From the NCBI GenBank assembly GCA_028280565.1, contig JANQLQ010000039.1, positions 1 to 48,776 on the forward strand: a stretch of 48,776 nt of DNA, given 5' to 3'. The first letter of the stretch is position 1. The number at the start of each line of letters is the position of its first letter. Positions 24,514-33,366 of the stretch are shown here, piece by piece. The notes below the pieces were generated by a model that was not told the origin of the DNA, made no database searches, and saw nothing but the letters and a program-made list of their open reading frames with translations. The stretch is from Fulvivirga sp. (GTDB lineage Bacteria > Bacteroidota > Bacteroidia > Cytophagales > Cyclobacteriaceae). The translations under genes and the position numbers were made by a program.

Positions 24514-27480
24514 TTAGTGATGAGCAGGTACTGCTTGATCATCATACCTGGGATCGGTGATGTAGAGCTCTTTTTCCATAGTTGTTACTTCAAGGGAATA
24601 AAAACCGAACTCTTCTACTACGCAACCTGTGATAGTGTAAATGCCCGTACCCCTAAAAGGATACTTGGCCGCTACGGGTGGAAAGTGTACCGTGTCGATA
24701 AAATAGCCCTCTAAGTCCAGGAAAGTACCAAAATGCATGCGCTCCCCCTTGGAAGTGCCTGTATTTTTTATCGTGGTGAGGTATCCCATAATGGTCACCT
24801 CTTTGCCTAAGTAGGCAGGCAAATCACGTACCCCCAGGTCACTCTTCGGCTTTCCTTTTAGTAGATGGAACGGGCTGCACAGTGGGAAGCCGATAAGTTC
24901 CATTTCGTCGAAGGCATCCTCTAAAGAGTTAAAAGATAATTCGGGCAGGGTAAATTCTTTCACAGGCGGATCAAAAAGGCGTGGCGACGGGTGATTCTTT
25001 TTTATGCCTCCCAACAAGAAATGGGCTTTCCACAGGAGTTCCTTTTTGGTTGCACCGGTAAACCTAAACCCTCCTACCCTTATGAGCAGCACCAACTGCT
25101 CTAATGAAACACTGACCTTTTTCACAAAATCTTCTAAGCTACGGAATTCCCCTACAGTATTTCGTACCGTCATAAACTGCTGCACGATCTTTTGCTCCAG
25201 GTCTTTTACTAAATTGAAGCCTAGGTAGATTGTCTTCCCGGAAATCTTGGTATGATCGTTACTCTCATTTACACAAGGAGGGTGAATAATAGCGCCATGC
25301 ATCCTAGCTTCATGAACATATAGTTCTGTACGGTAGAACCCTCCAAAGTTGTTGATGGTGGCCACCATGTATTCCAGCGGGTAATACGCTTTCAGGAATA
25401 GGCTTTGGTAACTTTCCACGGCATACGAAGCAGAGTGCCCTTTGGAAAAGGCATAACCTGCAAAACTTTCTATCTGTCGCCAGATCTCGCCTGCCAGCTC
25501 CGGGGAATACCCCTTCGCTTTACAGTTTTCAAAATACTTACCTTTTACCTGCTGGAATTCTTCCCTGGAGCGGAATTTACCCGACATTCCCCTGCGCAAT
25601 ACATCCGCTTCAGCCAGGCTGAGCCCGGCAAAATAGTGGGCTACTTTGATCACATCTTCTTGGTAGACCATGACCCCGAATGTATCCGGCATAATTTTCA
25701 GCATAACGGGGTGAGCGTCTTCCCTGCGCTGGGGCTGTCTAAACCTCAAAATATATTCCCGCATCATTCCTGATTTGGCCACCCCGGGGCGTATAATAGA
25801 GCTGGCCGCCACCAACCCGAGGTAATGATCGGCTTTCAGCTTCTTGAGTAACATCCGCATAGCCGGTGATTCTACATAAAAGCAGCCAATGGCTTTACCT
25901 TCCCTTAACAGGTACTTTATAGCCACATCCTGCTTAAACCTTTTCATATCATGGATGTCTATGGCAGGGTCAGCCGGGTTGTTTTCGGGGATTAGCGCTA
26001 AGGTATCTTTTATTTTTCCTAACCCCCGCTGGCTTAAAATGTCAAACTTATATAACCCTACATCTTCGGCCACGATCATATCAAAATGGGTAGTGGGGTA
26101 TCCTTTAGGAGGCAGATCCGTGGCGGTGTAACAGTGAATAGGGTATTCCGAGATCAAAATGCCCCCGGCATGGATACTAAGATGACTCGGGAAGCCGTGA
26201 ATAAGCCGCGCATATTGTAATACCAACTGCCCGTATTGATCTACCTTGTGGAAATTCCCCCCTGCCAACGCTTCAATTTCGTGGGATGGCAGGCCAAATA
26301 CCTTGCCTAATTCACGCACTGCCGCACGATATTGAAATGTACTGTAGGTGGCAAGCAAGGCCACATGCTTAAACCTATGGAAGATGTATTGGGTAATATC
26401 TTCCCGGTCTTTCCAAGAGAAATCAATGTCAAAATCCGGTGGATTTTTGCGGTATAGATTTATAAATCGCTCAAAATACAGGTCTAACTCTATAGGGTCT
26501 ACATCCGTGATCCTAAGCAGGTAAGCCACAATACTATTCGCCCCGCTCCCCCTCCCCACATAAAAGTAATCTTTCTCACGCGCATAATTGATGATATCCC
26601 AATTGATAAGGAAATAGGAAAGGAAACCTTTCTCCCGGATAATGTTGAGCTCCTTCTCCAGCCGCTTGAGGATAGCTTCCCCGGGGTTGTCGTACCGGTA
26701 GCTCATTCCTTCCTCACATAATTTACATAGGAGCTGATAGTCTTCTTCTTCAGACCCTGTATAAGTTTGCTGATTTTTGTGGGGATGTTCATCCCCAAAC
26801 TCAAATTCAATTGAACAGGCAGCAAGCAGCCGTTCCGTGTTTTCGATGATCGAGGGAAAGTCACGGTAAGCAGCTATAAGCTCCTTCACCGGGAGCATTC
26901 GGTGGTCTGTACTCCCTTCCTCTGTTTTAGGCAGTTTACTTAATAAAACATTATTATCTATGGCCCTTAACAACCTGTGCGCATTGAAATCACGCTTGTT
27001 ACGAAAGGTGACCGTTTGTAAGATCACCAGCTTTCCCAAATATTCCTGGGGGCCTAAAAGCCGTAGCATCCCAAGATCTGCCGGGGTAACTCCCAGGTAT
27101 TCATTCGCTTTGAGCTTAATGTCCCGGGCAGTTTTAAAGGGATAGACAATAAAAGCATGTTTAAACGCGGGCGCTACTGTAGGGATCGGCTTCCCTGAAT
27201 GCAGGTAGCTAGATAGATGATCGTTAAGTTCTTCAAACCCCCGGTTATTCTTGGCTATACCTATATATCGCTGCTGTACACCCTTCCTGAAATCAATCCC
27301 TAAGATCGGTTTCACACCGTATTTGGGGGCCAGCCGTGTAAAGTTCATACAGGCGGCCGTGGTATTGATATCGGTTAGCACCATCTCCCGTACACCATGG
27401 GACTGGGCTTCGCTTAGGAGATCTTCTGTGGGTAGCGTCCCGTATTTAAAACTATAATAGGTGTGAGTATTGAGATACAC
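24514..27480 (-). CDS. DNA polymerase III alpha subunit-like polymerase (second-type DnaE)
   Basis: A 988-residue C-family polymerase, shorter than a replicative DnaE (about 1150-1450). Polymerase motifs are complete: GRGSGANS at 309-316, PPDFDIDF with Asp349 and Asp351, HAGG at 437-440, and the third catalytic aspartate in YKFDILSQRGLGK (Asp480). An HhH region and a C-terminal OB domain (about 880-960, with GYLTTIKNTGTSKGERMHFG) follow. The PHP domain is degraded: THTYYS and LTDINT replace the metal-binding HxHS and TDH motifs, so proofreading activity is unlikely. Such enzymes often do mutagenic repair synthesis together with an ImuB/DinB-like partner, but no partner gene is adjacent. The start is a GTG. 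Confidence 0.9.
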   Translation of the reverse strand: MYLNTHTYYSFKYGTLPTEDLLSEAQSHGVREMVLTDINTTAACMNFTRLAPKYGVKPILGIDFRKGVQQRYIGIAKNNRGFEELNDHLSSYLHSGKPIPTVAPAFKHAFIVYPFKTARDIKLKANEYLGVTPADLGMLRLLGPQEYLGKLVILQTVTFRNKRDFNAHRLLRAIDNNVLLSKLPKTEEGSTDHRMLPVKELIAAYRDFPSIIENTERLLAACSIEFEFGDEHPHKNQQTYTGSEEEDYQLLCKLCEEGMSYRYDNPGEAILKRLEKELNIIREKGFLSYFLINWDIINYAREKDYFYVGRGSGANSIVAYLLRITDVDPIELDLYFERFINLYRKNPPDFDIDFSWKDREDITQYIFHRFKHVALLATYSTFQYRAAVRELGKVFGLPSHEIEALAGGNFHKVDQYGQLVLQYARLIHGFPSHLSIHAGGILISEYPIHCYTATDLPPKGYPTTHFDMIVAEDVGLYKFDILSQRGLGKIKDTLALIPENNPADPAIDIHDMKRFKQDVAIKYLLREGKAIGCFYVESPAMRMLLKKLKADHYLGLVAASSIIRPGVAKSGMMREYILRFRQPQRREDAHPVMLKIMPDTFGVMVYQEDVIKVAHYFAGLSLAEADVLRRGMSGKFRSREEFQQVKGKYFENCKAKGYSPELAGEIWRQIESFAGYAFSKGHSASYAVESYQSLFLKAYYPLEYMVATINNFGGFYRTELYVHEARMHGAIIHPPCVNESNDHTKISGKTIYLGFNLVKDLEQKIVQQFMTVRNTVGEFRSLEDFVKKVSVSLEQLVLLIRVGGFRFTGATKKELLWKAHFLLGGIKKNHPSPRLFDPPVKEFTLPELSFNSLEDAFDEMELIGFPLCSPFHLLKGKPKSDLGVRDLPAYLGKEVTIMGYLTTIKNTGTSKGERMHFGTFLDLEGYFIDTVHFPPVAAKYPFRGTGIYTITGCVVEEFGFYSLEVTTMEKELYITDPRYDDQAVPAHH

Positions 27481-27542
27481 GTCACTAGGATTCCTTGAAA
27501 CTTTAACACCACGGGAGCTTAATGTTTCTATGTCAATCGACT

Positions 27543-27589
27543 ATCCACCGGGTAAGGTCACTACCTAACAGGAGGACCACCCGGTGGAT
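27543..27589. promoter_or_regulatory. 11-bp inverted repeat upstream of the DnaE-like gene
   Basis: ATCCACCGGGT (27543-27553) pairs perfectly with ACCCGGTGGAT (27579-27589) over a 25-base spacer. It lies 63-109 bp upstream of the GTG start at 27480. It may be an operator for a dimeric repressor (such polymerases are often under damage control) or a hairpin in the leader RNA. I cannot assign a regulator. Confidence 0.45.
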
Positions 27590-28029
27590 GACAAGCAAAA
27601 TGAACATAGATAATAGAAGAACTGTCTTGTGTATCCAATAGTAAAAGTCGCCTTATTTTTAGCTCGATTACTCGAAGTATACACAATTCAAATATACTAA
27701 AATTTTTAGCTTTAAATAAAAAATATAGCAATTAATTAATGGAGGTACTATAAACCTCGGTTCGATTTACAATCCTAGTAGCCTATTACCATGAGGTTTT
27801 GAATGCTTTCACAGTCTTTAAGCTGGGGAGTAGCTTCCGTTCTACGAGACAGCAGATTCCGACTCTCCCAATGAGCCCTCCCACAACCACCGAGCGAATG
27901 ACGATCTTTTTTTTATCGAGTCCTGGTTTGTGGGAAAACCAGGAATATGAAATATGAAATCAGAAAAACTAGGGTGTATGGAGAAACTTAGCCAAAGAGT
28001 GAATTTGATCAATTGAATGATTTAGGGCA

Positions 28030-28230
28030 TTGGTGAAAATTCAAGTGGCGTATGGAGGGGAGGCATCCAAGAACAGCGCGGCACATTTGAAGCTTGTGAG
28101 CGAGTGGCCTATGGGGACTGGGCAGTGCGTTTAGCGCGGAAAATGAGCTTGGTTGCTGGCGCCCTTTTTCTTTTGTTTCATTTTCTTTTGGGCGCCCAAA
28201 AGAAAATGAAAACTGGACTTAGAACCAAGA
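28030..28230 (+). repeat. Dispersed repeat family R3, copy 2, with a perfect 30-bp palindrome
   Basis: Aligns along its whole length to 3871-4068. Inside it, 28180-28209 is a perfect palindrome whose half is CATTTTCTTTTGGGC; the first copy has a decayed form of the same site. The rest of the 931-bp gap 27481-28411 holds the inverted repeat at 27543 and AT-rich sequence; I see no gene. Confidence 0.75.
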
Positions 28231-28411
28231 AATACCACTTAAACTGCTCATTGCCAGGTTTGCATTATCCGAAACATTTTCAAAATATGGCCTGACCTGC
28301 CAAAACTAAACGCCTTTCTATCGAATCTAATTATCAAAAGCGATTTTCTTCAAGTTAAGATTTGGTAAAAATTAATAACTTATTAAAAATCAATACATTA
28401 TATCTTTTTTA

Positions 28412-28864
28412 TTAAGCAAATTTCTCAAACCTTCCCGTTGCTTCTTTCACTTTGATCCTGAATACCACCATTTTCATTTTTGGGGTAACAGCTTCATGGG
28501 CCCGGTCCAGCCCATGCTTTGGCCGGGAGGTTTCTCCTACGGTAAGCGGATGAACACGATTAGAAAGAATTTGCAATGCTTCTTCGGCTTCCCGGGTCCC
28601 TAGCTCTTCGTATTTCCCCCAAGCAACCACACTCTGCCAATTTGCCAAATTTTCTACCCTATCCACCTCAAAACATACGTCCGGGTTATCCCGCATCATA
28701 TTGATCTTCATTCCATCAATGGTATGACAATAAATATACTCACCATCATAAGCAAAAGTGATGGGCACTACATAGGTTTTTCCATCGGCATGACAGCCTA
28801 TGCGGCCAACCACTTCTGCCCTTAGTAGGTTGTCCACTTGCGATTTATTTAATGAACCTAACAT
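28412..28864 (-). CDS. Pyridoxamine 5'-phosphate oxidase-fold flavin-binding protein
   Basis: A 150-residue split-barrel protein. The start LNKSQVDNLLRAEVVGRIGC, the VVPITFAYDGEYIYCHT strand pair and KINMMRDNPDVCFEVDRVENL followed by WQSVVAWGKYEEL are typical of the NimA-like/PNPOx branch that binds FMN, F420 or haem. Close families reduce nitroimidazoles or quinones and are frequent members of stress or dormancy regulons. Full length for the family. It lies next to the Crp/Fnr and universal stress genes, but no paired operator was found in its 71-bp upstream gap. Confidence 0.85.
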   Translation of the reverse strand: MLGSLNKSQVDNLLRAEVVGRIGCHADGKTYVVPITFAYDGEYIYCHTIDGMKINMMRDNPDVCFEVDRVENLANWQSVVAWGKYEELGTREAEEALQILSNRVHPLTVGETSRPKHGLDRAHEAVTPKMKMVVFRIKVKEATGRFEKFA

Positions 28865-28935
28865 ATATATCGAAGATTGTGAGTCATATTTTTCTTACTT
28901 TATGGTATAGTATCCATACTGGGGACACTAGCTAT

Positions 28936-29340
28936 TCAAATTGCATTTTCCAATGCTTGTTTTAAGCCTTTCGTTAAGATGATAATACTATGATGGTAAC
29001 GTTTAAGCCGCTCATGTGCATCTTGTGTATGATCATGCCGGCGGCGCTCCTTCTCATGATCCTTGCCGGTCACTGCATCAAAAGAAGCATCTTCCCTCGC
29101 ATGTTTCAGGCCTGTTTCATGCTTTTGTACCGCCCCCCTATGCTCTTTGATGGAATCTCCATGCGATTTTAAAGCATCTTCATGATTATCAATCGCCTGG
29201 TTAATGGATTTCATGGCCTCCTTTAACGCGATAAATTCCAAGTCCCATGTTTTGAGATCCTGCTCCCACATTTTAATATCTGAGTTCCACGCAGAATGAT
29301 CGCGGTGCATGCGCAAATGAACATCGAGTTGGTCTTTCAT
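28936..29340 (-). CDS. Small His-rich coiled-coil protein, function unknown
   Basis: A 134-residue, strongly hydrophilic helical protein with 16 or so histidines, many in heptad-like order (DNHEDALKSHGDSIKEHRGA, then VQKHETGLKHARED). A central segment ends in HEKERRRHDHTQDAHERLKR, and the last helix is hydrophobic (YHHSIIILTKGLKQALENAI). It has no signal peptide and I recognise no family. Histidine spacing might allow metal binding. A tandem operator pair lies 176-209 bp upstream of its start, and the neighbouring genes are stress regulators. Confidence 0.6.
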   Translation of the reverse strand: MKDQLDVHLRMHRDHSAWNSDIKMWEQDLKTWDLEFIALKEAMKSINQAIDNHEDALKSHGDSIKEHRGAVQKHETGLKHAREDASFDAVTGKDHEKERRRHDHTQDAHERLKRYHHSIIILTKGLKQALENAI

Positions 29341-29515
29341 AGTACTTTACATTCCAGGATAACCTCTACTAACTCGCGTTATTCGGTAAGAAGCCATCCA
29401 ATCATTTTAGGAATTAATAAACTGATAATCAAAAGTTTAAAATTTCGTTAACTTAAAACTAACCAGCTTATCCTTTGACTTGTGTGAATATCCATGTCCA
29501 TGCGCAGACTCTGTA

Positions 29516-29549
29516 TGACCGACCTCAATTCCCCTCGTGATATTGATCA
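29516..29549. promoter_or_regulatory. Tandem Crp/Fnr-type sites before the coiled-coil gene
   Basis: TGATATTGATCA (29538-29549) is a strict match and overlaps the last codon of the Crp/Fnr gene. TGACCGACCTCA (29516-29527) starts exactly 22 bp away and has one mismatch in the right half (CTCA). They precede the minus-strand gene starting at 29340. Confidence 0.5.
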
Positions 29550-30239
29550 TACATAGAGCTGGGTAATACGTTCCAAGCCTTGAATGTCCTTGACGATGAT
29601 GGCAGGTCCGTCAATGGAAATGAGGTGTTCTGATTTAAATTCGGAAAGGAGCCGAATGGTGGTTTCTTTGGCTGTACCCGCCAGTTTGGCCAGGTCGCCG
29701 CGGCTTAAAAAAATTCTACCTTGTACGTCACCGTCACGTTTGTAAACATCGATCAGGTTCAATAGCAGCCGGGCCAGCCGTCCCCTTACCGGCATGTAAG
29801 CGGTAGAGATCAAACGTTCTTCCACCAATCGAAGATCGTCACACAGGAGACGTAAAAAGTGAGAAGATATATCGGCATCCGAATAGAACAATTGCAAAAA
29901 ATCTTCCTTGGCAACAAAGCATAGCTGTACCTCTTCCAGTACCTTGGCGCTTAGGGCATGCTTCATCTCCCCCAGTAGCGAGTGATACCCGATGAAATCC
30001 CCACGGGTTAAAAGTTTTATGATCTGTTCCTTGCCTTCGCTACCGTGTTTAAAAATTTTAACCTTACCACTCTTGATCAAATAGACTCCCCTGGGCATCA
30101 CGCCTTCATTGTAAAGGACCTGGCCTTCTCCATAGTGTTGGACCTCCCCCGCACTTTCAAATAAATGTAATTTACTTCGAATAGAGGTATGGCTCACTTT
30201 CAACGGGGAGTGATTTGAAAAAATGAATTTGGTATTCAT
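29547..30239 (-). CDS. Crp/Fnr family transcriptional regulator
   Basis: About 230 residues from the ATG at 30239. Residues about 20-130 form the cyclic-nucleotide-like beta-roll sensor (VLYNEGVMPRGVYLIKSGKV, then GDFIGYHSLLGE), followed by the dimerisation helix and a winged helix-turn-helix. The recognition helix GTAKETTIRLLSEF keeps the Glu and Arg that in FNR and CRP read TGA half-sites. There is no N-terminal cysteine cluster, so it is not an Fe-S oxygen sensor like FNR; the ligand is unknown. A paired operator sits 27 bp upstream of its own start, suggesting autoregulation. I propose it as the regulator of the TGAY-N4-RTCA sites (inference). Confidence 0.88.
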   Translation of the reverse strand: MNTKFIFSNHSPLKVSHTSIRSKLHLFESAGEVQHYGEGQVLYNEGVMPRGVYLIKSGKVKIFKHGSEGKEQIIKLLTRGDFIGYHSLLGEMKHALSAKVLEEVQLCFVAKEDFLQLFYSDADISSHFLRLLCDDLRLVEERLISTAYMPVRGRLARLLLNLIDVYKRDGDVQGRIFLSRGDLAKLAGTAKETTIRLLSEFKSEHLISIDGPAIIVKDIQGLERITQLYV

Positions 30240-30265
30240 GCAATGGTGGTTTAGATGGTTTATCA

Positions 30266-30299
30266 TGATAAAGATCATCAATACCCATGACCTGTGGTA
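30266..30299. promoter_or_regulatory. Crp/Fnr-type site pair before the regulator's own gene
   Basis: TGATAAAGATCA (30266-30277) is a strict match; TGACCTGTGGTA (30288-30299) starts 22 bp away and keeps only the TGAC half. The near site is just 27 bp before the start codon at 30239, close enough to overlap the promoter, so autorepression is more likely than activation. Confidence 0.5.
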
Positions 30300-30388
30300 G
30301 ACGTCAAACACTGAAAGAAAAATTTACGGTTTTAGACGTAGTGACTAGGTGTTTCTACCGAGTTGGGGTCGATAGGTGCCATGTTACA

Positions 30389-31054
30389 CTAGACCAAGTC
30401 ATGCCTGAGGGCATATTTGACCAGCCCGGCCGTGTTTTTGGCTTGTAGTTTTTGTAATAGGTTACGACGGTGAGTATCTACTGTACGCGGACTCAAGTAC
30501 AGTTTTTCGGCGATCTCGGGATTTGTATATTCTTCAGCGATCAGTTTTAACACTTCTATCTCGCGAGAAGTGAGGCAGGGATCGACAAATTCCTTTTTTT
30601 CTTTGGGAGCTCCTTCTTTCGAGAAGAACTGCAAGATCTTTTCAGAGGCCTGCTTGTCGAAATAAGTTTCACCTTGGGCCACTTTTTGAATGGCTTCAGC
30701 CAGCTCTGCCTTGCCTGTAGTTTTTAATACGTACCCGGCAGCGCCTTCCTGCAGCATTTTTATGACATGAGCCTCGTCGTCGTGCATGGTCAAAGCCAAT
30801 ACCTTGACTCCGGGGAATTTTTTCCGGACCTGGTGGGTGGCTTCGATACCATCCATCGCTGGCATTTTTATGTCCATGACCACGAGGTCTAAACTTTCGT
30901 GATGTTTATCAAGAATTTCCAACGCCTGGAAACCATTGGATGCCTCGGCTTTTATACGAATCCCGTCCACTTTGTTTAAAAGGGCTTTAATTCCATCCCT
31001 GATGATCTGGTGGTCATCGACAATGAGTACCCGGACATTTTGAGGTAGAGTCAT
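30389..31054 (-). CDS. NarL/LuxR-type response regulator
   Basis: A 221-residue two-domain regulator. The receiver has the acidic pair Asp13-Asp14, phospho-acceptor Asp61 in VVMDIKMPAMDG, and the T/K residues in ALTMHDDE and VLKTTGKAE. The LuxR-type helix-turn-helix (about 152-215) reads LTSREIEVLKLIAEEYTNPE, then SPRTVDTHRRNLLQKL. The ATG at 31054 is chosen over a GTG four codons upstream. It lies downstream of and in the same direction as the PAS-PAS kinase (116-bp gap), and both kinase type and regulator type fit a NarX/NarL-like pair. Its target sites are unknown. Confidence 0.92.
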   Translation of the reverse strand: MTLPQNVRVLIVDDHQIIRDGIKALLNKVDGIRIKAEASNGFQALEILDKHHESLDLVVMDIKMPAMDGIEATHQVRKKFPGVKVLALTMHDDEAHVIKMLQEGAAGYVLKTTGKAELAEAIQKVAQGETYFDKQASEKILQFFSKEGAPKEKKEFVDPCLTSREIEVLKLIAEEYTNPEIAEKLYLSPRTVDTHRRNLLQKLQAKNTAGLVKYALRHDLV

Positions 31055-31170
31055 GGCTGGTGGCACTTTTAAATAAATGACCCTCCGATCAGATCATAGA
31101 AAATTCATCAACACCTCCCCTTATTTTGTTTAAATTTCGCAATAAAATGATTAAACAGCTAACAACCCGG

Positions 31171-32592
31171 TCATTTTAATTTTGAAGAAGGCACCTCTAC
31201 GACCACGGTAGTGCCATCAGCAGTGGTAGAGTCCAGCACCAGCTTGCCATTCATAGACTTTACACGGGTGGAAATATTACGTAAACCGATTCCATTGGAC
31301 TGCATCTCTTCGGGAGATCCTTCAAATCCCACACCATTATCTTTAACCCTTAAACGGATACGGTTACCGATCTCCCACAGCTCCACCTCTACCTCTGAGG
31401 CTTGGGCATGCTTTACAATATTCTGCAATAACTCTTGTAAAATCCGGTACAAATTGGTGATCATGTAAAGATCACGGATATCATAACCAAGATTGGTCTT
31501 AAAGTCTATGATCAGTACCTTATTTTTAGAAGTACGATAAACAAGGTCTTCCATCGCTTTTATTAACCCGAAACGTTCTAACGCAGAAGGCATAAGATCA
31601 TGGGAGATAAGACGTGTATCTTGAATAGCATGATCCAAAAGGTCCATAGCGTTTTTGTAGGCTTCTACCTCGGAGTGTTCCAGCCGGTCGATCTCGTCTT
31701 CCAATGCCTTTAAGTTTAACGAGATGGCAGATAAGGTTTGCACCAAGCCATCGTGAAGCTCAGTGGCTATGCGCTGGCGTTCTTGTTCTTGCCCCTGTAA
31801 CATGGCAGTGGTCCTTACTTTTTCAGTATCGAAACGGTCGGTAACATCAATTCCTGAGCTTAGCATACCTTCTATGCCACCTTCGGCCGTTTTGATCAAC
31901 GAATTATGCCATTGAACCATCTTTCTTTTACCTTCCAAGGTAATGATCTCATTATCAAAAAATTCCACTCCCTCTTTTTGTCCTTGCAGCAAAGCTTGGA
32001 AAACCTCCTGTACCATTTCCTGGTTGTCAGCGGGCACGAAGCTTTCAACCCAATTCATCCCCAATACGGCAGCCGGGTCCTTGACCTCGAGAATACGGCA
32101 CCCTTCCTGGTTGATAAATTGTAGCATCATATCCGTATCCAGCACAATGAACATTGCTTTGGCCAGGTTGAGGTAAAGACGGCTACGCGCTTTCTCTTTG
32201 TGTAATTCGCACTGTGCCTTTTTTCTTTGCGTTATATCCGAAACTATAGCTATTACTTTAGAGAGACCGTTCCTGTCCAGGTAATTAAGGCCTACTTCTA
32301 CAGGAAATAACCTGCCATTCTTCTTCACTCCTTTCAGTTCTTCAAGACCTGCGGCCATAGGCCGGTTTTTAGGTCTTTTTTCGAACATTTCCCGGAGCTG
32401 CGTATGATCTTTCCTGAGTGGGCTAGGCACTAATACTTCTATCCGTTGGCCTATGAGTTCCCCGGGGCGGTAGCCAAACATTTGGTCTAAGCTAGGATTA
32501 GTCAGTTCAATATACCCCTTCCGATCCGCCACCACGATCCCTTCGCCTATGGATTCGAAAAGGAGTTCATATATACTCGGCATAGCTTCCAT
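31171..32592 (-). CDS. PAS-PAS sensor histidine kinase, NarX/DesK-type (HisKA_3)
   Basis: A soluble kinase of about 473 residues. PAS1 (residues about 5-125) contains MFGYRPGELIGQRIEVLVP and a PLRKDHTQL segment as in oxygen-sensing FixL-like PAS domains. PAS2 (about 140-255) contains QFINQEGCRILEV. Next comes the dimerisation helix ERQRIATELHDGLVQTLSAI with the phospho-acceptor His near 280, and a HATPase domain with VKDNGVGF and GIGLRNISTRVKSM. I could not identify a haem-ligand histidine with confidence. A TTG at 32631 could add 13 residues. A strict operator pair lies just upstream at 32645-32678. Confidence 0.9.
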   Translation of the reverse strand: MEAMPSIYELLFESIGEGIVVADRKGYIELTNPSLDQMFGYRPGELIGQRIEVLVPSPLRKDHTQLREMFEKRPKNRPMAAGLEELKGVKKNGRLFPVEVGLNYLDRNGLSKVIAIVSDITQRKKAQCELHKEKARSRLYLNLAKAMFIVLDTDMMLQFINQEGCRILEVKDPAAVLGMNWVESFVPADNQEMVQEVFQALLQGQKEGVEFFDNEIITLEGKRKMVQWHNSLIKTAEGGIEGMLSSGIDVTDRFDTEKVRTTAMLQGQEQERQRIATELHDGLVQTLSAISLNLKALEDEIDRLEHSEVEAYKNAMDLLDHAIQDTRLISHDLMPSALERFGLIKAMEDLVYRTSKNKVLIIDFKTNLGYDIRDLYMITNLYRILQELLQNIVKHAQASEVEVELWEIGNRIRLRVKDNGVGFEGSPEEMQSNGIGLRNISTRVKSMNGKLVLDSTTADGTTVVVEVPSSKLK

Positions 32593-32644
32593 GATCGAAG
32601 CAATTTTATCATTGAAATTACTAAGGATCAAAAGTCAGTTCAAG

Positions 32645-32678
32645 TGATAAAGATCATATATGCAAGTGACTGCAATCA
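32645..32678. promoter_or_regulatory. Tandem TGAY-N4-RTCA pair before the PAS-PAS kinase
   Basis: TGATAAAGATCA (32645-32656) is identical to the site before the Crp/Fnr gene; TGACTGCAATCA (32667-32678) starts 22 bp away. Both match. The near site is 52 bp upstream of the ATG at 32592. The divergent lipoprotein gene starts 120 bp away on the other side and might share the control. Confidence 0.62.
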
Positions 32679-32798
32679 ACAAAAATTCCCCGGGCAGGAC
32701 AGCGTTGGTACTTTTGAATCTTCCTCCCCGGGGCTTAAGCACCCATACCAACCTTAAGGCCAAATACAGTGTCTTGTAAGCAAACTGACTAAAAAATC

Positions 32799-33185
32799 AT
32801 GAAAAGATCATTGAATTTATGGGTATTTGTTATGTCCCTGCTTGTAGTACTCGGATGTAACGACGACGAAACATCGGCAGTACCACCGGTGCTAGAAGGT
32901 AATTACGAAGGCACGTTCGAAAGGGATGACATGCGTTCGGATGTAACGCTGACGTTAGAGAACGGGGAGTTTTCCGGGAGCAGCAACAAGGATCGATTCC
33001 CGGCTATCTGTAACGGGACGTATACCCAAGAGGATGGCCAAGCTACGTTCTCCGATGTATGCGTATGGACAGCTGACTTTGACTGGACCCTGATACTATC
33101 GGGGGAATGGGATGTACAAGCTAACGCAGATGCCTTGATCATGCTCAATGAAAACGGCGATAAGTACACCCTCGTGCGGAAGTAA
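32799..33185 (+). CDS. Small surface lipoprotein, lipocalin-like beta protein
   Basis: A 128-residue lipoprotein. The signal peptide ends in VVLGC and is followed by Asn-Asp-Asp-Glu, an acidic run consistent with surface export in Bacteroidota. The mature part begins LEGNYEGTFERDDMRSDVTL, a strand pattern with 'GxYxGTF' found in small lipocalin-like lipoproteins. It contains two cysteines (AICNGTY and SDVCVW) that could pair. The function is unknown. It is divergent from the PAS-PAS kinase. Confidence 0.7.
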   Translation: MKRSLNLWVFVMSLLVVLGCNDDETSAVPPVLEGNYEGTFERDDMRSDVTLTLENGEFSGSSNKDRFPAICNGTYTQEDGQATFSDVCVWTADFDWTLILSGEWDVQANADALIMLNENGDKYTLVRK

Positions 33186-33188
33186 CTA

Positions 33189-33366
33189 GTGTCAGTCAAA
33201 TCTCAAATGACCTATTGCACAGGATAAGCTATGTTCGAGGTATTGATCCGTCGGCAAAAGGCAGTAAGCAAAAAAACAGGGGGTTGCCTACTCCTTTGCC
33301 AACTGCCAACTTTAAGAACGGGATGAAAAAAAATAGCAAACTGTTCAACAACGCTCTCTAACAACG
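33189..33366. repeat. Dispersed repeat family R1, decayed copy
   Basis: Same orientation as the copy at 43555-43728: TCAAATGACC, TATGTTCGAGGTATTGATC, GGCAAAAGGCAGTAAGC, GTTGCCTACTCC, CCAACTTTAAGAACGGGAT, AATAGCAAACTGTTCAACAA. The TTAAGTTAAG ends have decayed. The 861-bp gap 33186-34046 also holds 33367-33720, where I see no convincing gene, and the operator pair and leader described next. Confidence 0.65.

Noticed and set aside
28104-28295. A 63-codon frame in the gap before the PNPOx gene
   Set aside because: It lies inside repeat R3; the other R3 copy does not keep the frame open.
29547-30239. Calling the Crp/Fnr protein a true FNR oxygen sensor
   Set aside because: The N-terminal cysteine cluster for an iron-sulfur centre is missing; only two isolated cysteines are present.
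31171-32592. Calling the PAS-PAS kinase a haem-based FixL
   Set aside because: PAS1 is FixL-like in sequence style, but I could not locate the haem-ligand histidine.
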